DNA of 64,000 bases, from contig NZ_RJJX01000002.1 in the NCBI RefSeq assembly GCF_003996985.1, positions 1 through 64,000 of the forward strand. The letters run 5' to 3'. Both the position numbers and the translations under genes were made by a program. The notes beneath the pieces are model-generated. The model was not told the DNA's origin and searched no databases. It was given only the letters and a program-made list of their open reading frames with translations. Numbering within the stretch: the stretch's first letter is position 1; every line of letters begins with the position of its first letter. The DNA comes from Ancylomarina longa. GTDB lineage: Bacteria; Bacteroidota; Bacteroidia; Bacteroidales; Marinifilaceae. This document shows, one piece after another, positions 1-8,356 of the stretch.

Positions 1-204
1 AAAACAAGTTCTATCCAATTTGGATATGATTTGAGAGAATAAATTTAAATTTGTCATGAGAGAAAGTTTTTTTTGTTGTGCAACTCAAAGATAATTTGAG
101 ATACTTAAATTCTTTCTCTCTTTTTAATCGTTTAGGACGCTATTGATTCCTAAACTATCATTAACGAAATAGACTAAAGCAATAAACAATTAATCAATAA
201 CATT

Positions 205-405
205 ATGAATAAAAAGATAATTAGCAAACTAATACATAATCTTTTTAATGATGTCCTTATTGACCGTTATGGTTGGAGCAATATTTAATGTTTGCATCAT
301 CCATTTGGAAACTCCATACTGATGACTGGCTTATTCGCCAACCTAATTGTAAGTGGTTTAGAAATTAATAGGTTAAGAAAAGTAATTACAGAATTATCGA
401 AATAG
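205..405 (+). pseudogene. possible broken small ORF with an internal stop
   Basis: From the ATG at 205 one reading frame runs for 67 codons with a single internal TAA (27 residues, stop, then about 38 residues ending at TAG 403-405). The second part has a hydrophobic stretch (LFANLIVSGLE) followed by a basic tail. No family is recognised. It could be a small gene broken by one substitution, or chance in AT-rich DNA. The rest of 1-448 shows only short inverted repeats (for example GTTTAGG/CCTAAAC near 131-157). Confidence 0.2.
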
Positions 406-448
406 GATATTAAATACAACTAATATCTTAAAACAAAAACGTGTTAAT

Positions 449-477
449 TCGCTAAGCATCTCAAAGATGCTAAGCGA
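449..477 (-). terminator. hairpin after the GNAT gene
   Basis: A perfect 12-bp inverted repeat (TCGCTAAGCATC at 449-460, its complement at 466-477) with a 5-nt loop lies 7 bases beyond the stop of the acetyltransferase gene. On the minus strand it is followed after about 9 bases by a run of T. It probably ends the acetyltransferase transcript. Confidence 0.6.
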
Positions 478-483
478 GTCCTA

Positions 484-975
484 CTATATTTCCCTTCCAT
501 AATAAACATGGCTACACCATTCTCCATCGATATTGGCGATATTAGGCAGAGTTGCCCAACGTTCGAAACCGAATTTCTCCAGTAATCGGATACTGGCAGT
601 ATTTCGTTCCAGTAGGATTGCGAATAGATTTTTAAAATGATATGGAGATGCATTGGCAAGGGCAAATTCCATCAGTCGGGAGCCGATTCCTTTTCTAAGA
701 TGATCTTGATGGAGATAATAACTCACTTCGGCAGATGATTTCAATGCTCTTCGTCCCGGGCGATAGGCACTATAACAAAGCCAGCCAATCACAGCATTAT
801 TTTCTTCCACCACAAAAACAGGATAATGATTGGAATCATGAGAATCGAACCATCGCTGGCGTTCTGCCATGCTAATTTCATCTAAATCGGCAGTGCAATA
901 TTTCTTGCGTACAGCCTGATTGTAGATTTCGTTAATGGCGGGTAGATCGGATATGGTGGCTGGGCGTATTTTCAT
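484..975 (-). CDS. GNAT-family N-acetyltransferase
   Basis: This 163-residue protein has the GNAT fold signature throughout. The acetyl-CoA pyrophosphate loop is RKGIG at residues 94-98, followed by the C-terminal NTASIRLLEKFGF motif around residue 125. The sequence resembles the phosphinothricin/methionine sulfoximine acetyltransferase branch (Pat/YncA-like), cytosolic enzymes that acetylate small amino compounds. The actual substrate cannot be read from the sequence. The gene lies directly downstream of the menaquinone operon but is separated from it by a strong terminator hairpin, so it is probably transcribed on its own or by read-through. Confidence 0.85.
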   Translation of the reverse strand: MKIRPATISDLPAINEIYNQAVRKKYCTADLDEISMAERQRWFDSHDSNHYPVFVVEENNAVIGWLCYSAYRPGRRALKSSAEVSYYLHQDHLRKGIGSRLMEFALANASPYHFKNLFAILLERNTASIRLLEKFGFERWATLPNIANIDGEWCSHVYYGREI

Positions 976-983
976 TTTTTAAT

Positions 984-1018
984 TAAAAACCTGACAGGTT
1001 TTTGAATCCTGTCAGGTT
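984..1018 (-). terminator. rho-independent terminator of the men operon
   Basis: AACCTGACAGG (988-998) pairs perfectly with CCTGTCAGGTT (1008-1018). On the minus strand the stem is followed by TTTTTAATT. It sits between the menB stop and the acetyltransferase start, in the right place to end the men transcript. Confidence 0.8.
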
Positions 1019-1032
1019 GGTTGTTCAAATAT

Positions 1033-1857
1033 CTATCCCGGGAATTTGGGGAATTTCTGAAAATCAGGATCACGTTTTTCCAAAAATGCATGTTTTCCCT
1101 CTTGTGCTTCTTCCATCAGGTAAAACATCAGGGTAGCATCACCGGCAAACTCCATCAAGCCGCGTTGTCCGTCTAGTTCGGCATTCAAACCTCGCTTAAT
1201 CATTCTAATTGCCATCGGACTGCGCATCATGATAGTTTTACACCATTCCACAGTTTCGTCTTCCAATTGCTCCAAAGGCACGACTTTGTTTACCATACCC
1301 ATATCCTCGGCCTCTTTAGCTGTATATTGCTTGCAGAGGAACCAGATTTCGCGTGCTTTCTTCTGACCAACCTGACGAGCCAGATAGGAAGAACCAAAGC
1401 CAGCATCAAAACTTCCAACCTTAGGACCAGTCTGACCGAATTTAGCATTATCCGAAGCAATCGTGAGATCACAAACCACATGCAACACATGTCCGCCACC
1501 AATAGCATAACCATTCACCATAGCGATAACAGGCTTAGGAAGCGAGCGAATTGCTTTGTGTAAATCGAGCACATTCAGACGAGGAACACCACTTTTGTCG
1601 ATGTATCCCCCTACTCCTTTCACATTCTGATCTCCTCCCGAACAAAAAGCTTTATCGCCTGTTCCTGTAAAAACAACAACACCAATATCACTGCGCTCGC
1701 GACAGATATCCATTGCATCCAGCATGTCGAAATTGGTTTGCGGACGAAATGCGTTATATACCTCCGGACGATTGATTGTGATTTTTGCAATTCCTTCAAA
1801 AAAATCAAACTTAATGTCTTCGTATTCTTTAATGGTAGTCCAGTTTCTACTTGTCAT
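1033..1857 (-). CDS. menB: 1,4-dihydroxy-2-naphthoyl-CoA synthase
   Basis: MenB converts o-succinylbenzoyl-CoA to 1,4-dihydroxy-2-naphthoyl-CoA in menaquinone synthesis, in the cytosol. The 274-residue length and the crotonase-fold features fit the family: [10 protein letters not shown] near residue 72, the oxyanion-hole stretch [13 protein letters not shown] near 119-131, and the MenB-typical C-terminus rich in F, P and K. Its ATG overlaps the menD stop in an ATGA arrangement (1854-1857), indicating translational coupling. With menF and menD upstream on the same strand, the assignment is secure. Confidence 0.95.
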   Translation of the reverse strand: MTSRNWTTIKEYEDIKFDFFEGIAKITINRPEVYNAFRPQTNFDMLDAMDICRERSDIGVVVFTGTGDKAFCSGGDQNVKGVGGYIDKSGVPRLNVLDLHKAIRSLPKPVIAMVNGYAIGGGHVLHVVCDLTIASDNAKFGQTGPKVGSFDAGFGSSYLARQVGQKKAREIWFLCKQYTAKEAEDMGMVNKVVPLEQLEDETVEWCKTIMMRSPMAIRMIKRGLNAELDGQRGLMEFAGDATLMFYLMEEAQEGKHAFLEKRDPDFQKFPKFPG

Positions 1858-3596
1858 ACCTTCGTTTTTATAGTGTTAAAATAATTGATTAATACTTGAT
1901 CGTTCACCGTTCTTGGCGTTTTGATTTCCAAGATAGCGGCTCGTTGTGTTTCCTTATAAAATTGTGGTAATATTTCCACTAAACTTTTTTCATCTTCGGC
2001 AAAGAAATAATTCAATCCGTAAGTTTCTGCCAATTTATCGGCACGATAATTCTGCACCGCCTCAAAATATTCTTCCAGTTCCTCCACTCCTGACGGACCG
2101 GATATAAACCGAAAGATACCTCCCCCTCCGTTGTTGATGAGAATGATTTTCAAATTTGCTTGCAGATATTTATTCCACAGTCCGTTCGAATCGTAAAAAA
2201 AGCTGATATCACCAGTAATCAGCGTAGTTATTTTTCCATTTACAAAAGCAGCCCCGGCAGCCGTGGAAGTACAACCATCAATACCGCTGGTTCCCCGGTT
2301 CGAGTTATAGCTTAGCTTATCGGATGTTTTAAATAATTGCGCATATCGTACCACCGAGCTATTTGCCAACTGCAGATTTGCCCCATCAGGAATTGCAGGT
2401 AATATTTTCTCGAAAGCTTTCATATCGCTCCATTTCAGGTCTTTCAAATAATCCTGATGAATGGCCGAAACTTTACGGTCCCGCTCTTTCCAAATAGCAG
2501 CATAAGTGCTTTCTATATCTTCCAATAAAGGCGATAACTGCTTAAAGAATGCCAAAGGCGATATATCAATATGTGTAGTAAGCTGTTTAAAAGTATCAAT
2601 GAAATGATCTTCCTTACCCACAAACCAATGTTCCCGAGGATTTGCATCTCTTAAAAAGGACTTGATCATTTTAGAAACAAGCGGACCTCCAAAATTGATT
2701 AGCAAATCGGGTTTAAAGGCTTCCATTTCCTCCTTGCTAATCGAACAAACCACGCGATCGATACAAGGAAAAAACTGCTGGTCGTGAAGATTGGCAACCG
2801 ATTCGGTCATCACCACAATATGCTCCTTCTTAGCCAACAAAGTCAAAAGTTGATTTAATTCGCTTTGCGGATGTAACAGCCCAACCAAAATCAGCACTTT
2901 GGTATTGGAATTAAAAACTGCTGCCAGCTTCTCTATACTTGCAACACTTATGGCATCAACAGCTTCTATTTTTTGAATCACACGTTCGTTGGTATCCGGA
3001 TATTTTCGGACTCCGTACAAGGGTTCACGAAGTGGGAAATTAATATGAACAGGACCCATTCTGCCACTTTGTGCTTTAGTCAGTGCTTCGTTCGCCATGC
3101 GGTTCAGATACCAGCAATCGTCGGGATTATTCGCATCTAAAGGAAGTTGATAGCTGCCTTTCACAAATCGGGCAAAAGCATCCACTTGTGGTAATGCCTG
3201 ACTATCGTCCTGCCCAATCCACTCGATAGGACGATCAGCTGAAATTACAACCAAAGGCAATCGTTGATAAAAAGCCTCTGCAACCGCTGGTCCATAATTC
3301 AGAAAAGCCGTTCCCGAAGTACAAATCAAGCCAACAGGTTTGCGGGTTTGTTGTGCTATTCCTAGGGCAAAGTAACCAGCACTTCTCTCATCCACCACTA
3401 CCAGACTTTTTATTCGCTGATCTCTGGCAAAGGAAATACTAAGTGGTGCATTTCGTGAGCCGGGAGAAACAATTACAAATTCCATTCCCTTTGCCCAGCA
3501 GATATCAACCAATTCTTTTACTCCTTTGATATCTGAATATTTACGCTCCATTGATTTTGTTTTATTTTCGTAGGTAGAAGTCAATTCTGTATCCAT
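1854..3596 (-). CDS. menD: 2-succinyl-5-enolpyruvyl-6-hydroxy-3-cyclohexene-1-carboxylate synthase
   Basis: MenD is a ThDP- and metal-dependent enzyme that joins isochorismate and 2-oxoglutarate. Visible marks are SPGSRNAPL at residues 44-52, the ThDP-activating glutamate in VDERSAG (E70), and a C-terminal ThDP/Mg motif beginning [13 protein letters not shown]. At 580 residues it is slightly long. The first 15 residues do not look like MenD, and Met16 (codon starting at 3551, followed by [10 protein letters not shown]) is an equally plausible start. It overlaps menB by 4 bases and follows menF by about 76 bases. Confidence 0.95.
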   Translation of the reverse strand: MDTELTSTYENKTKSMERKYSDIKGVKELVDICWAKGMEFVIVSPGSRNAPLSISFARDQRIKSLVVVDERSAGYFALGIAQQTRKPVGLICTSGTAFLNYGPAVAEAFYQRLPLVVISADRPIEWIGQDDSQALPQVDAFARFVKGSYQLPLDANNPDDCWYLNRMANEALTKAQSGRMGPVHINFPLREPLYGVRKYPDTNERVIQKIEAVDAISVASIEKLAAVFNSNTKVLILVGLLHPQSELNQLLTLLAKKEHIVVMTESVANLHDQQFFPCIDRVVCSISKEEMEAFKPDLLINFGGPLVSKMIKSFLRDANPREHWFVGKEDHFIDTFKQLTTHIDISPLAFFKQLSPLLEDIESTYAAIWKERDRKVSAIHQDYLKDLKWSDMKAFEKILPAIPDGANLQLANSSVVRYAQLFKTSDKLSYNSNRGTSGIDGCTSTAAGAAFVNGKITTLITGDISFFYDSNGLWNKYLQANLKIILINNGGGGIFRFISGPSGVEELEEYFEAVQNYRADKLAETYGLNYFFAEDEKSLVEILPQFYKETQRAAILEIKTPRTVNDQVLINYFNTIKTKV

Positions 3597-3672
3597 AATT
3601 TCATGTGTCAGAACTTACATATTTCAATAACCTGTCAGGTCTCCCAAAATTAAAATAATTTCTTGGACAAGA

Positions 3673-4803
3673 CTATTTCCTAATTACATTCAGTAATGTT
3701 TGTGCTTTCAGGCAGGTCTCCTCCCACTCCTTTTCAGGAATGGAGTCGGCAGTAATACCACCACCTACAAACAAGGCCATTTTATCTTTCAATACTTTCA
3801 TGCTGCGAAGATTCACAAATAAGGAAAGTGATCCATTGGCAGCTATCGGCCCCAAATAACCAGCATAATATTCCCTGTCATGATTTTCCTGCTTCCGAAT
3901 TAATTTCTGTGCTTGCAATATCGGCAATCCACAAACCGCCGGTGTCGGATGCAAATCTTCAACAAGTGCCGCCAATTTCTGAAAGTCGGGTACTACAGAT
4001 AGCTGATAGCTGGTTTGGAGATGGACAATATTCGCTGCTCTTACAGTTTCAGGTCCCTTACGGATAAAAGAATTCAGTTCATGTTTAGATAAAATCTGCT
4101 CGATATACTTACTAACATATGCTTGCTCTTCTATCTCTTTGCGAGCCCACTGGATATCCTCCATCTTTCTATCACCCAAGCTTTGAGTACCGGCTAATGC
4201 CATGGTTTTAACACCTGAATCATCTGCAATAAGCAATGTTTCCGGACTTGCACCAATCCACGTACCAGCAGAAGGAATCACCACGAAAAAGACAAAGGCA
4301 GAAGGATAAACCCTACTGAGTTTTAGAAAGGAATCAACAGCATTCGTTTTACCCGAGTCATCTATAGTTTGAATTCTGGATAGAATCACTTTATCCAGTT
4401 TTTTCTGTTGCAAATCAGCGATCATAAACTTTATCTGCTCAAAATATTCCTCCTGACTACTTACATGAGTTTCTGAATTCAAATCTCTCCTTTCAGAGTT
4501 ATATTCGAGCGCATCCAATACCTGCAAGCTGTCCTTAGTAATATCCTTTTCGCTTAAAAAAATATCACTTCTAATAAACCATGATAAATGCTTTTCATCT
4601 TGATGAAAGGGAGCAAACACAAACCCGGCCTTTCCTCCTAATTCAAATAGATGTTGATAGGAAACTAACTTAGTTTCTTTTTGTGTTCCAATTTTTATTT
4701 CTTCGGATTCGGGTAATTGAAAGGCATAAAACGGACGGTTCTGAGACAAACATTTACTAAGAAATATTACAAGTTCTTCCTTATAAACAGCTTCACTATC
4801 CAT
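3673..4803 (-). CDS. menF: isochorismate synthase
   Basis: This 376-residue chorismate-binding enzyme makes isochorismate from chorismate, the first committed step to menaquinone. The C-terminal catalytic domain carries GASPETLL at residues 184-191, MALAGTQ at 201-207 and a later HPTPAVCGLP motif, all typical of MenF/EntC/PabB enzymes. The location directly before menD favours MenF over EntC. Its ATG is only 3 bases past the stop of the thioesterase gene, so the two are co-translated. Confidence 0.93.
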   Translation of the reverse strand: MDSEAVYKEELVIFLSKCLSQNRPFYAFQLPESEEIKIGTQKETKLVSYQHLFELGGKAGFVFAPFHQDEKHLSWFIRSDIFLSEKDITKDSLQVLDALEYNSERRDLNSETHVSSQEEYFEQIKFMIADLQQKKLDKVILSRIQTIDDSGKTNAVDSFLKLSRVYPSAFVFFVVIPSAGTWIGASPETLLIADDSGVKTMALAGTQSLGDRKMEDIQWARKEIEEQAYVSKYIEQILSKHELNSFIRKGPETVRAANIVHLQTSYQLSVVPDFQKLAALVEDLHPTPAVCGLPILQAQKLIRKQENHDREYYAGYLGPIAANGSLSLFVNLRSMKVLKDKMALFVGGGITADSIPEKEWEETCLKAQTLLNVIRK

Positions 4804-4806
4804 TTT

Positions 4807-5223
4807 TTATTTCTTAATAATCACATTACTTATTCTACAAACCGAAATCAATTTCTCTTGTTCATTCGTCACTTTCACCTCCACAATATGAGTCATCCGT
4901 CCTTTATGAATAAATTGTGCTTTAGCAAATATTTTGCCTTTTCGCATACTACGTATATGATTGGCATTAATTTCCATTCCCTTCACATCATATTTTTCCA
5001 TATCAATATGAATTACGGATAAGGTACTCCCAACAGATTCAACCAGTGCTAAAATCGCACCACCATGAAGAATTTTCATGGGTTGCCAATGAATACTGCT
5101 CACTTCCATTTCCGCAACCAAATAATCTTCTCCTACATCGGTATATTTTATTCCTAAATGCTCCATTAATGTTTCGGAGCACATCTCGTTTAGACGATCA
5201 AGTGTACTTTTTTCATCAATCAT
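4807..5223 (-). CDS. menI: hotdog-fold acyl-CoA thioesterase, probable DHNA-CoA thioesterase
   Basis: This 138-residue PaaI/YdiI-type hotdog protein has HGG at residues 53-55 and the likely catalytic Glu62 in LVESVGS. In this family such enzymes hydrolyse aryl-CoA esters. As first gene of the menF-menD-menB operon it is the obvious candidate to release 1,4-dihydroxy-2-naphthoate from its CoA ester after MenB. The menaquinone role rests on context and is an inference. A general acyl-CoA thioesterase is the alternative. Confidence 0.75.
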   Translation of the reverse strand: MIDEKSTLDRLNEMCSETLMEHLGIKYTDVGEDYLVAEMEVSSIHWQPMKILHGGAILALVESVGSTLSVIHIDMEKYDVKGMEINANHIRSMRKGKIFAKAQFIHKGRMTHIVEVKVTNEQEKLISVCRISNVIIKK

Positions 5224-5348
5224 TTTACAAAAATAATATAATCTGGAAAATAGAAGTGGTAGGATGAGTTTGAATCAATTGGAAAAGAAAAATTAAAATG
5301 CAATTTTAAAGATTTTGATTCAACCCAAGAAAATACAGGACACAAAAA

Positions 5349-5371
5349 AAGCTCAATTAAAAATTGAGCTT
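5349..5371 (-). terminator. terminator after the cold-shock gene
   Basis: AAGCTCAATT (5349-5358) pairs with AATTGAGCTT (5362-5371) across a 3-nt loop. On the minus strand the stem continues into a run of seven T. It lies 28 bases past the stop of the cold-shock gene. Confidence 0.8.
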
Positions 5372-5398
5372 TACAAAGGAAAAATATTTTATTAAAAA

Positions 5399-5590
5399 TT
5401 AGTCAACTTTAACATTAACGGCATTTAATCCTTTTTTTCCTTCAGTAACATCGTATGTTACAATGTCACCTTCATCGATTTTGTCGATTAATCCTGTTAC
5501 ATGAACGAAGATTTCTTCTTTTGTCTCGTTGTTTACGATAAATCCAAATCCTTTGGACTCATTGAAAAATTTTACTGTACCTGTAGGCAT
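5399..5590 (-). CDS. cold-shock domain protein
   Basis: This 63-residue single-domain OB-fold protein binds single-stranded RNA and DNA and acts as an RNA chaperone. RNP1 is KGFGFI at residues 13-18 and RNP2 is IFVHV at 27-31. The length is normal for CspA-type proteins. The gene stands alone with its own terminator. Confidence 0.93.
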   Translation of the reverse strand: MPTGTVKFFNESKGFGFIVNNETKEEIFVHVTGLIDKIDEGDIVTYDVTEGKKGLNAVNVKVD

Positions 5591-5922
5591 TACTAAAAAA
5601 TTTAAAAATTATTACGGAATAAATGTACGGAATTAGATTTAATAAGTAAACAAATCTCAGATTATTTTCAATTTTAAAAAAATAAAATAAAATGCCTATT
5701 CTCTGCAGCTTAAACTTTTGAGTGATAATCCTTGCTTTATAGACTATAATTTCATCTTGATTAGAGTTGACAATAAGCTTGATTTTTTATCCTTATATCC
5801 CTACTCCTCTTTCATTCAATTTGATAAAATTGATTTTTCACTATCTTTAAGGTATCACATTTATTGCACTTAGCCTGAAATTCTGGTCAAAGGACAGGTA
5901 TTCATAAACTAAATTTAATACT
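5591..5922. other. divergent intergenic region
   Basis: AT-rich region between the divergent cold-shock gene and the SRPBCC operon, so it must hold promoters and leaders for both. Apart from one candidate promoter on the plus strand (5842-5849) I see no hairpin or repeat of note. Confidence 0.4.
5842..5849 (+). promoter_or_regulatory. candidate -7 box for the SRPBCC operon
   Basis: TATCTTTA resembles the Bacteroidota -7 element TAnnTTTG (last base differs), with TTG-containing sequence about 20 bases upstream. It would give a 5' leader of about 65-70 bases. Confidence 0.35.
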
Positions 5923-6450
5923 ATGAAAATCTTACTATTTATTCTGGGAGGAATTATTCTCTTAGTTGCTATTCTTCATTTGATAGCACCAAAAAACTAT
6001 CAAATAGATAGAAAAATTGTTATATCAGAAAATATCGATACTGTTTTTAAGAGTCTCTGTTCCTTGAAGGAACAGCAAATATGGTCTCCTTGGGCAGTTC
6101 GCGACCCAAAAATGAAGGTCGAATACAACGGTATCGATGGAGAAATCGGTTCCATAACGAAATGGGTGGGCAACAAAGAAGTTGGAGAAGGAGAACAGGA
6201 AATCAAGAAGATTGAACCAAATGATTATATTGAAACAGAACTTCGTTTTCTAAAGCCTTTTAAATCAACAAGTGTTGGGTTTTTTAAACTAAAAAAAATA
6301 AATGAAGGTACTGAAGTAACCTGGGGTTTTAAAGGGGAGAATAAATTTCCAATGACCATCATGATGGTATTTATGGATATGGACAAGGCCATAGGAAAAG
6401 ATTTTGAAGAAGGATTGTCTAAATTCAAAACATACATCGAAAAGAAATAA
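5923..6450 (+). CDS. membrane-anchored SRPBCC-family protein
   Basis: The 175-residue protein starts with one hydrophobic segment (residues 3-18, no cleavage motif), followed by a START/polyketide-cyclase-like (SRPBCC) domain with the family's alternating strands and a closing helix. Such domains hold hydrophobic ligands. No substrate is evident. It is the first gene of a compact operon, with the next start only 3 bases after its stop. Confidence 0.8.
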   Translation: MKILLFILGGIILLVAILHLIAPKNYQIDRKIVISENIDTVFKSLCSLKEQQIWSPWAVRDPKMKVEYNGIDGEIGSITKWVGNKEVGEGEQEIKKIEPNDYIETELRFLKPFKSTSVGFFKLKKINEGTEVTWGFKGENKFPMTIMMVFMDMDKAIGKDFEEGLSKFKTYIEKK

Positions 6451-6453
6451 GAC

Positions 6454-7011
6454 ATGAAAGCACTAAAAGTAACAGGAATTGTAATATTGTTATTGGTTTT
6501 AGGATTTCTTTCCATTGGCTTCTTCTCTCCAAAACAAGTATATAAAGCAGAAACCAATATTAAGAAACCCGTGAACGAAGTGTTTCAACTATTCAACGAT
6601 CATAAAAGGATTTCAGAATGGATACCCGAAGTAAAAAGCTTTGAAATCATTCGGGAGACTCCTGATTTAGTAGGAAGCACCTATAAAATGATGATCGAAA
6701 ATGAAGGTAAATTGATGGAATTAAACGAAACATTAACCAGTTATAAAAAAGACGAAATGGTAAAAATGGAGTTTAAAGCCGGCTGGATGAATAAAACAAA
6801 TCAATTCACCTTTACTAAAACCGAAGATGGAACACAAATCCTGGCAAACTACACAGTTCAGGGAAATAATCCTTTTGCTAAATCCTTATTTGCATTTTTC
6901 ACTAGTATGTTCCGGGATATGGATTCTAAAAATTTGAATCAATTCAAACAATTTGCCGAAAAACAAAATGTTCAGATTGATACTCTAATCAATAATTCAA
7001 GTATTAATTAA
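6454..7011 (+). CDS. membrane-anchored SRPBCC-family protein, paralogue
   Basis: This 185-residue protein has the same architecture as the gene just upstream: an N-terminal hydrophobic helix (about residues 7-25) and an SRPBCC domain, here with a clear KKPVNEVFQLFNDHKRISEW entry. The two probably arose by duplication and may work as a pair at the inner membrane. Function unknown. Confidence 0.8.
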   Translation: MKALKVTGIVILLLVLGFLSIGFFSPKQVYKAETNIKKPVNEVFQLFNDHKRISEWIPEVKSFEIIRETPDLVGSTYKMMIENEGKLMELNETLTSYKKDEMVKMEFKAGWMNKTNQFTFTKTEDGTQILANYTVQGNNPFAKSLFAFFTSMFRDMDSKNLNQFKQFAEKQNVQIDTLINNSSIN

Positions 7012-7025
7012 AAATTAACAAAACC

Positions 7026-7241
7026 ATGAAAAAGAATATGGGAATATTAGACCGTGTTTTAAGAACTGTAGTAGCAATTATCTTAGCAATCCTTTATTTT
7101 ACTGATGTAATTACAGGAACCATAGGTATTATTGTATTGGTTTTTGCATGTATTATGCTTCTAACAAGCCTTATTGGTAGTTGTCCACCCTACGGTCTAT
7201 TTGGCTGGAACACCTGTAAAGTAAAAGAGCAAAAACAATAA
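7026..7241 (+). CDS. DUF2892-type small inner-membrane protein
   Basis: The 71-residue protein has two hydrophobic helices (about residues 11-27 and 31-49) and a CPPYGLFGWNTC ending, as in YgaP-C-terminal/DUF2892 proteins, which are often linked to sulfur or redox proteins. It starts 14 bases after the second SRPBCC gene and ends the operon. Function unknown. Confidence 0.8.
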   Translation: MKKNMGILDRVLRTVVAIILAILYFTDVITGTIGIIVLVFACIMLLTSLIGSCPPYGLFGWNTCKVKEQKQ

Positions 7242-7263
7242 GAATATCATACCATTAAATTGC

Positions 7264-7298
7264 ATCCCCAAAGAGAAATTCTTTGGGGATTTTGTTTT
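7264..7298 (+). terminator. terminator of the SRPBCC operon
   Basis: ATCCCCAAAGA (7264-7274) pairs with TCTTTGGGGAT (7280-7290) across a 5-nt loop, followed by TTTGTTTT. Confidence 0.85.
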
Positions 7299-7308
7299 GT
7301 AAAACATC

Positions 7309-7339
7309 TTGACAAGACTAAAAATCTTCACTATATTTA
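7309..7339 (+). promoter_or_regulatory. candidate promoter for the DUF3795 gene
   Basis: TTG at 7309-7311 and TATATTTA at 7332-7339 are spaced by 20 bases, matching the Bacteroidota sigma-70 layout apart from the last base of the -7 box. Confidence 0.4.
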
Positions 7340-7414
7340 AAGATATAAATCGCTAATCAATCTTACTTTTACGAAAAGGCAAAAGAGCATTAAATAGGGT
7401 TTAAAAAAACTCAC

Positions 7415-7786
7415 ATGAAGAGAGCTAAGGAAAAAGAGAGAATTGCCTATTGCGGAATTAACTGTTCCACCTGTCCGGCTTATGTTGCCACTCAAAAGCA
7501 GCAGGAAAAGGTAAGAATACGTATTGCAAAACTATGGTCGGATAAGGAAAACTGCTATGATGCCTGTGAAATCACATGCAAAGGATGTCGAGAACCCTGG
7601 GGAAAAAAATTCCGACATTGTGTGGAGTGCAAAGTGAGAGCATGTGCAAGACTCAAATTATATACGACTTGTGCTGAGTGTGCTGATTATCCTTGCAGCA
7701 AATTAAATGAACTCTATCAAACACTCGATGAGAAAATTTCCCGAATTAATTTGGATGATTTAAGATGTAATAACAAAGCTGGTTAA
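7415..7786 (+). CDS. DUF3795 cysteine-rich protein
   Basis: The 123-residue protein is cysteine-rich in patterned pairs: CGINCSTCPAY near residues 13-22, CKGCREPWG, CVECKVRAC, CAECADYPC. This is the DUF3795 signature, thought to bind metal (zinc or Fe-S). These proteins are common in anaerobes and have no established role. The stop codon lies inside a terminator hairpin. Confidence 0.85.
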   Translation: MKRAKEKERIAYCGINCSTCPAYVATQKQQEKVRIRIAKLWSDKENCYDACEITCKGCREPWGKKFRHCVECKVRACARLKLYTTCAECADYPCSKLNELYQTLDEKISRINLDDLRCNNKAG

Positions 7787-7799
7787 TTCAGCTTTTTTT
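7775..7799 (+). terminator. terminator overlapping the DUF3795 stop
   Basis: AAAGCTG (7775-7781) pairs with CAGCTTT (7789-7795), followed by four more T. The stop codon lies in the loop. Confidence 0.7.
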
Positions 7800-8041
7800 C
7801 TTTAATATTCATAATATTATTCTCAAAAATTGGTATATCTCTCTGTACATTTCCTAATATTAATCTAAAAATGTAAGTTCGGGCAATTTCAGCATTATGA
7901 AGCAAGCCGAATCTTCTGAAAAGCCCTTGAAATTGAAGATCACATAAGTTGTGTTTATCCTGAATTAATTGTTCTATTTCAAAAGTCAAAAACTATAGAA
8001 ATAACATATCCTTCCAGAGACTGTATTCTTTCAGCTATTAT

Positions 8042-8323
8042 TTATAACAAAACTGTCACCACTTCAAAGATTGCATCAATTTTATAATGATCAGGTTCAG
8101 TAGCTCCTTTTAAATATCCCAAATCGCATAATCGAACGTGAATAAAATCAGACGAGCCTAACTTATTCATTAGCTTTCTGCCACAATCCATCGTAGCAAT
8201 TCCCTCCTGGTTTAATTTTCTAGCAACCACATCTGTAAGCTCCCCAACATCCGAAGCACCAGAACAGACAAAAACGATATGGTCATTCTTTCTTTAACAC
8301 TCACAAAATTCATTTTTCATCAT
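8042..8323 (-). pseudogene. broken putative zinc-binding (DGC-type) protein
   Basis: Reading from ATG at 8323 on the minus strand gives MMKNEFCEC, an in-frame TAA at codon 10, then RKNDHIVFVCSGASDVGELT and the rest of the frame to the stop at 8042. The N-terminal CxC and the CSGASDVGEL motif are those of the putative zinc-binding DGC family, and the end (FIHVRLCDLGYLKGATEP) also matches it. The family's middle part, with its CLAGIGG loop and IDGCP motif, is missing: GIATM runs straight into DCGRKLMNKLG. So the gene carries both a premature stop and an in-frame internal deletion of roughly 30 codons. Confidence 0.65.
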
Positions 8324-8356
8324 CACTTTTTTTAATCCCACTAAATATTCCTGTAA

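Noticed and set aside
444..665. 73-codon ORF overlapping the acetyltransferase
   Set aside because: Same-strand shadow of a well-supported gene in another frame.
7783..7989. 68-codon ORF on the minus strand
   Set aside because: No family, overlaps a terminator; could be a remnant but nothing supports translation.
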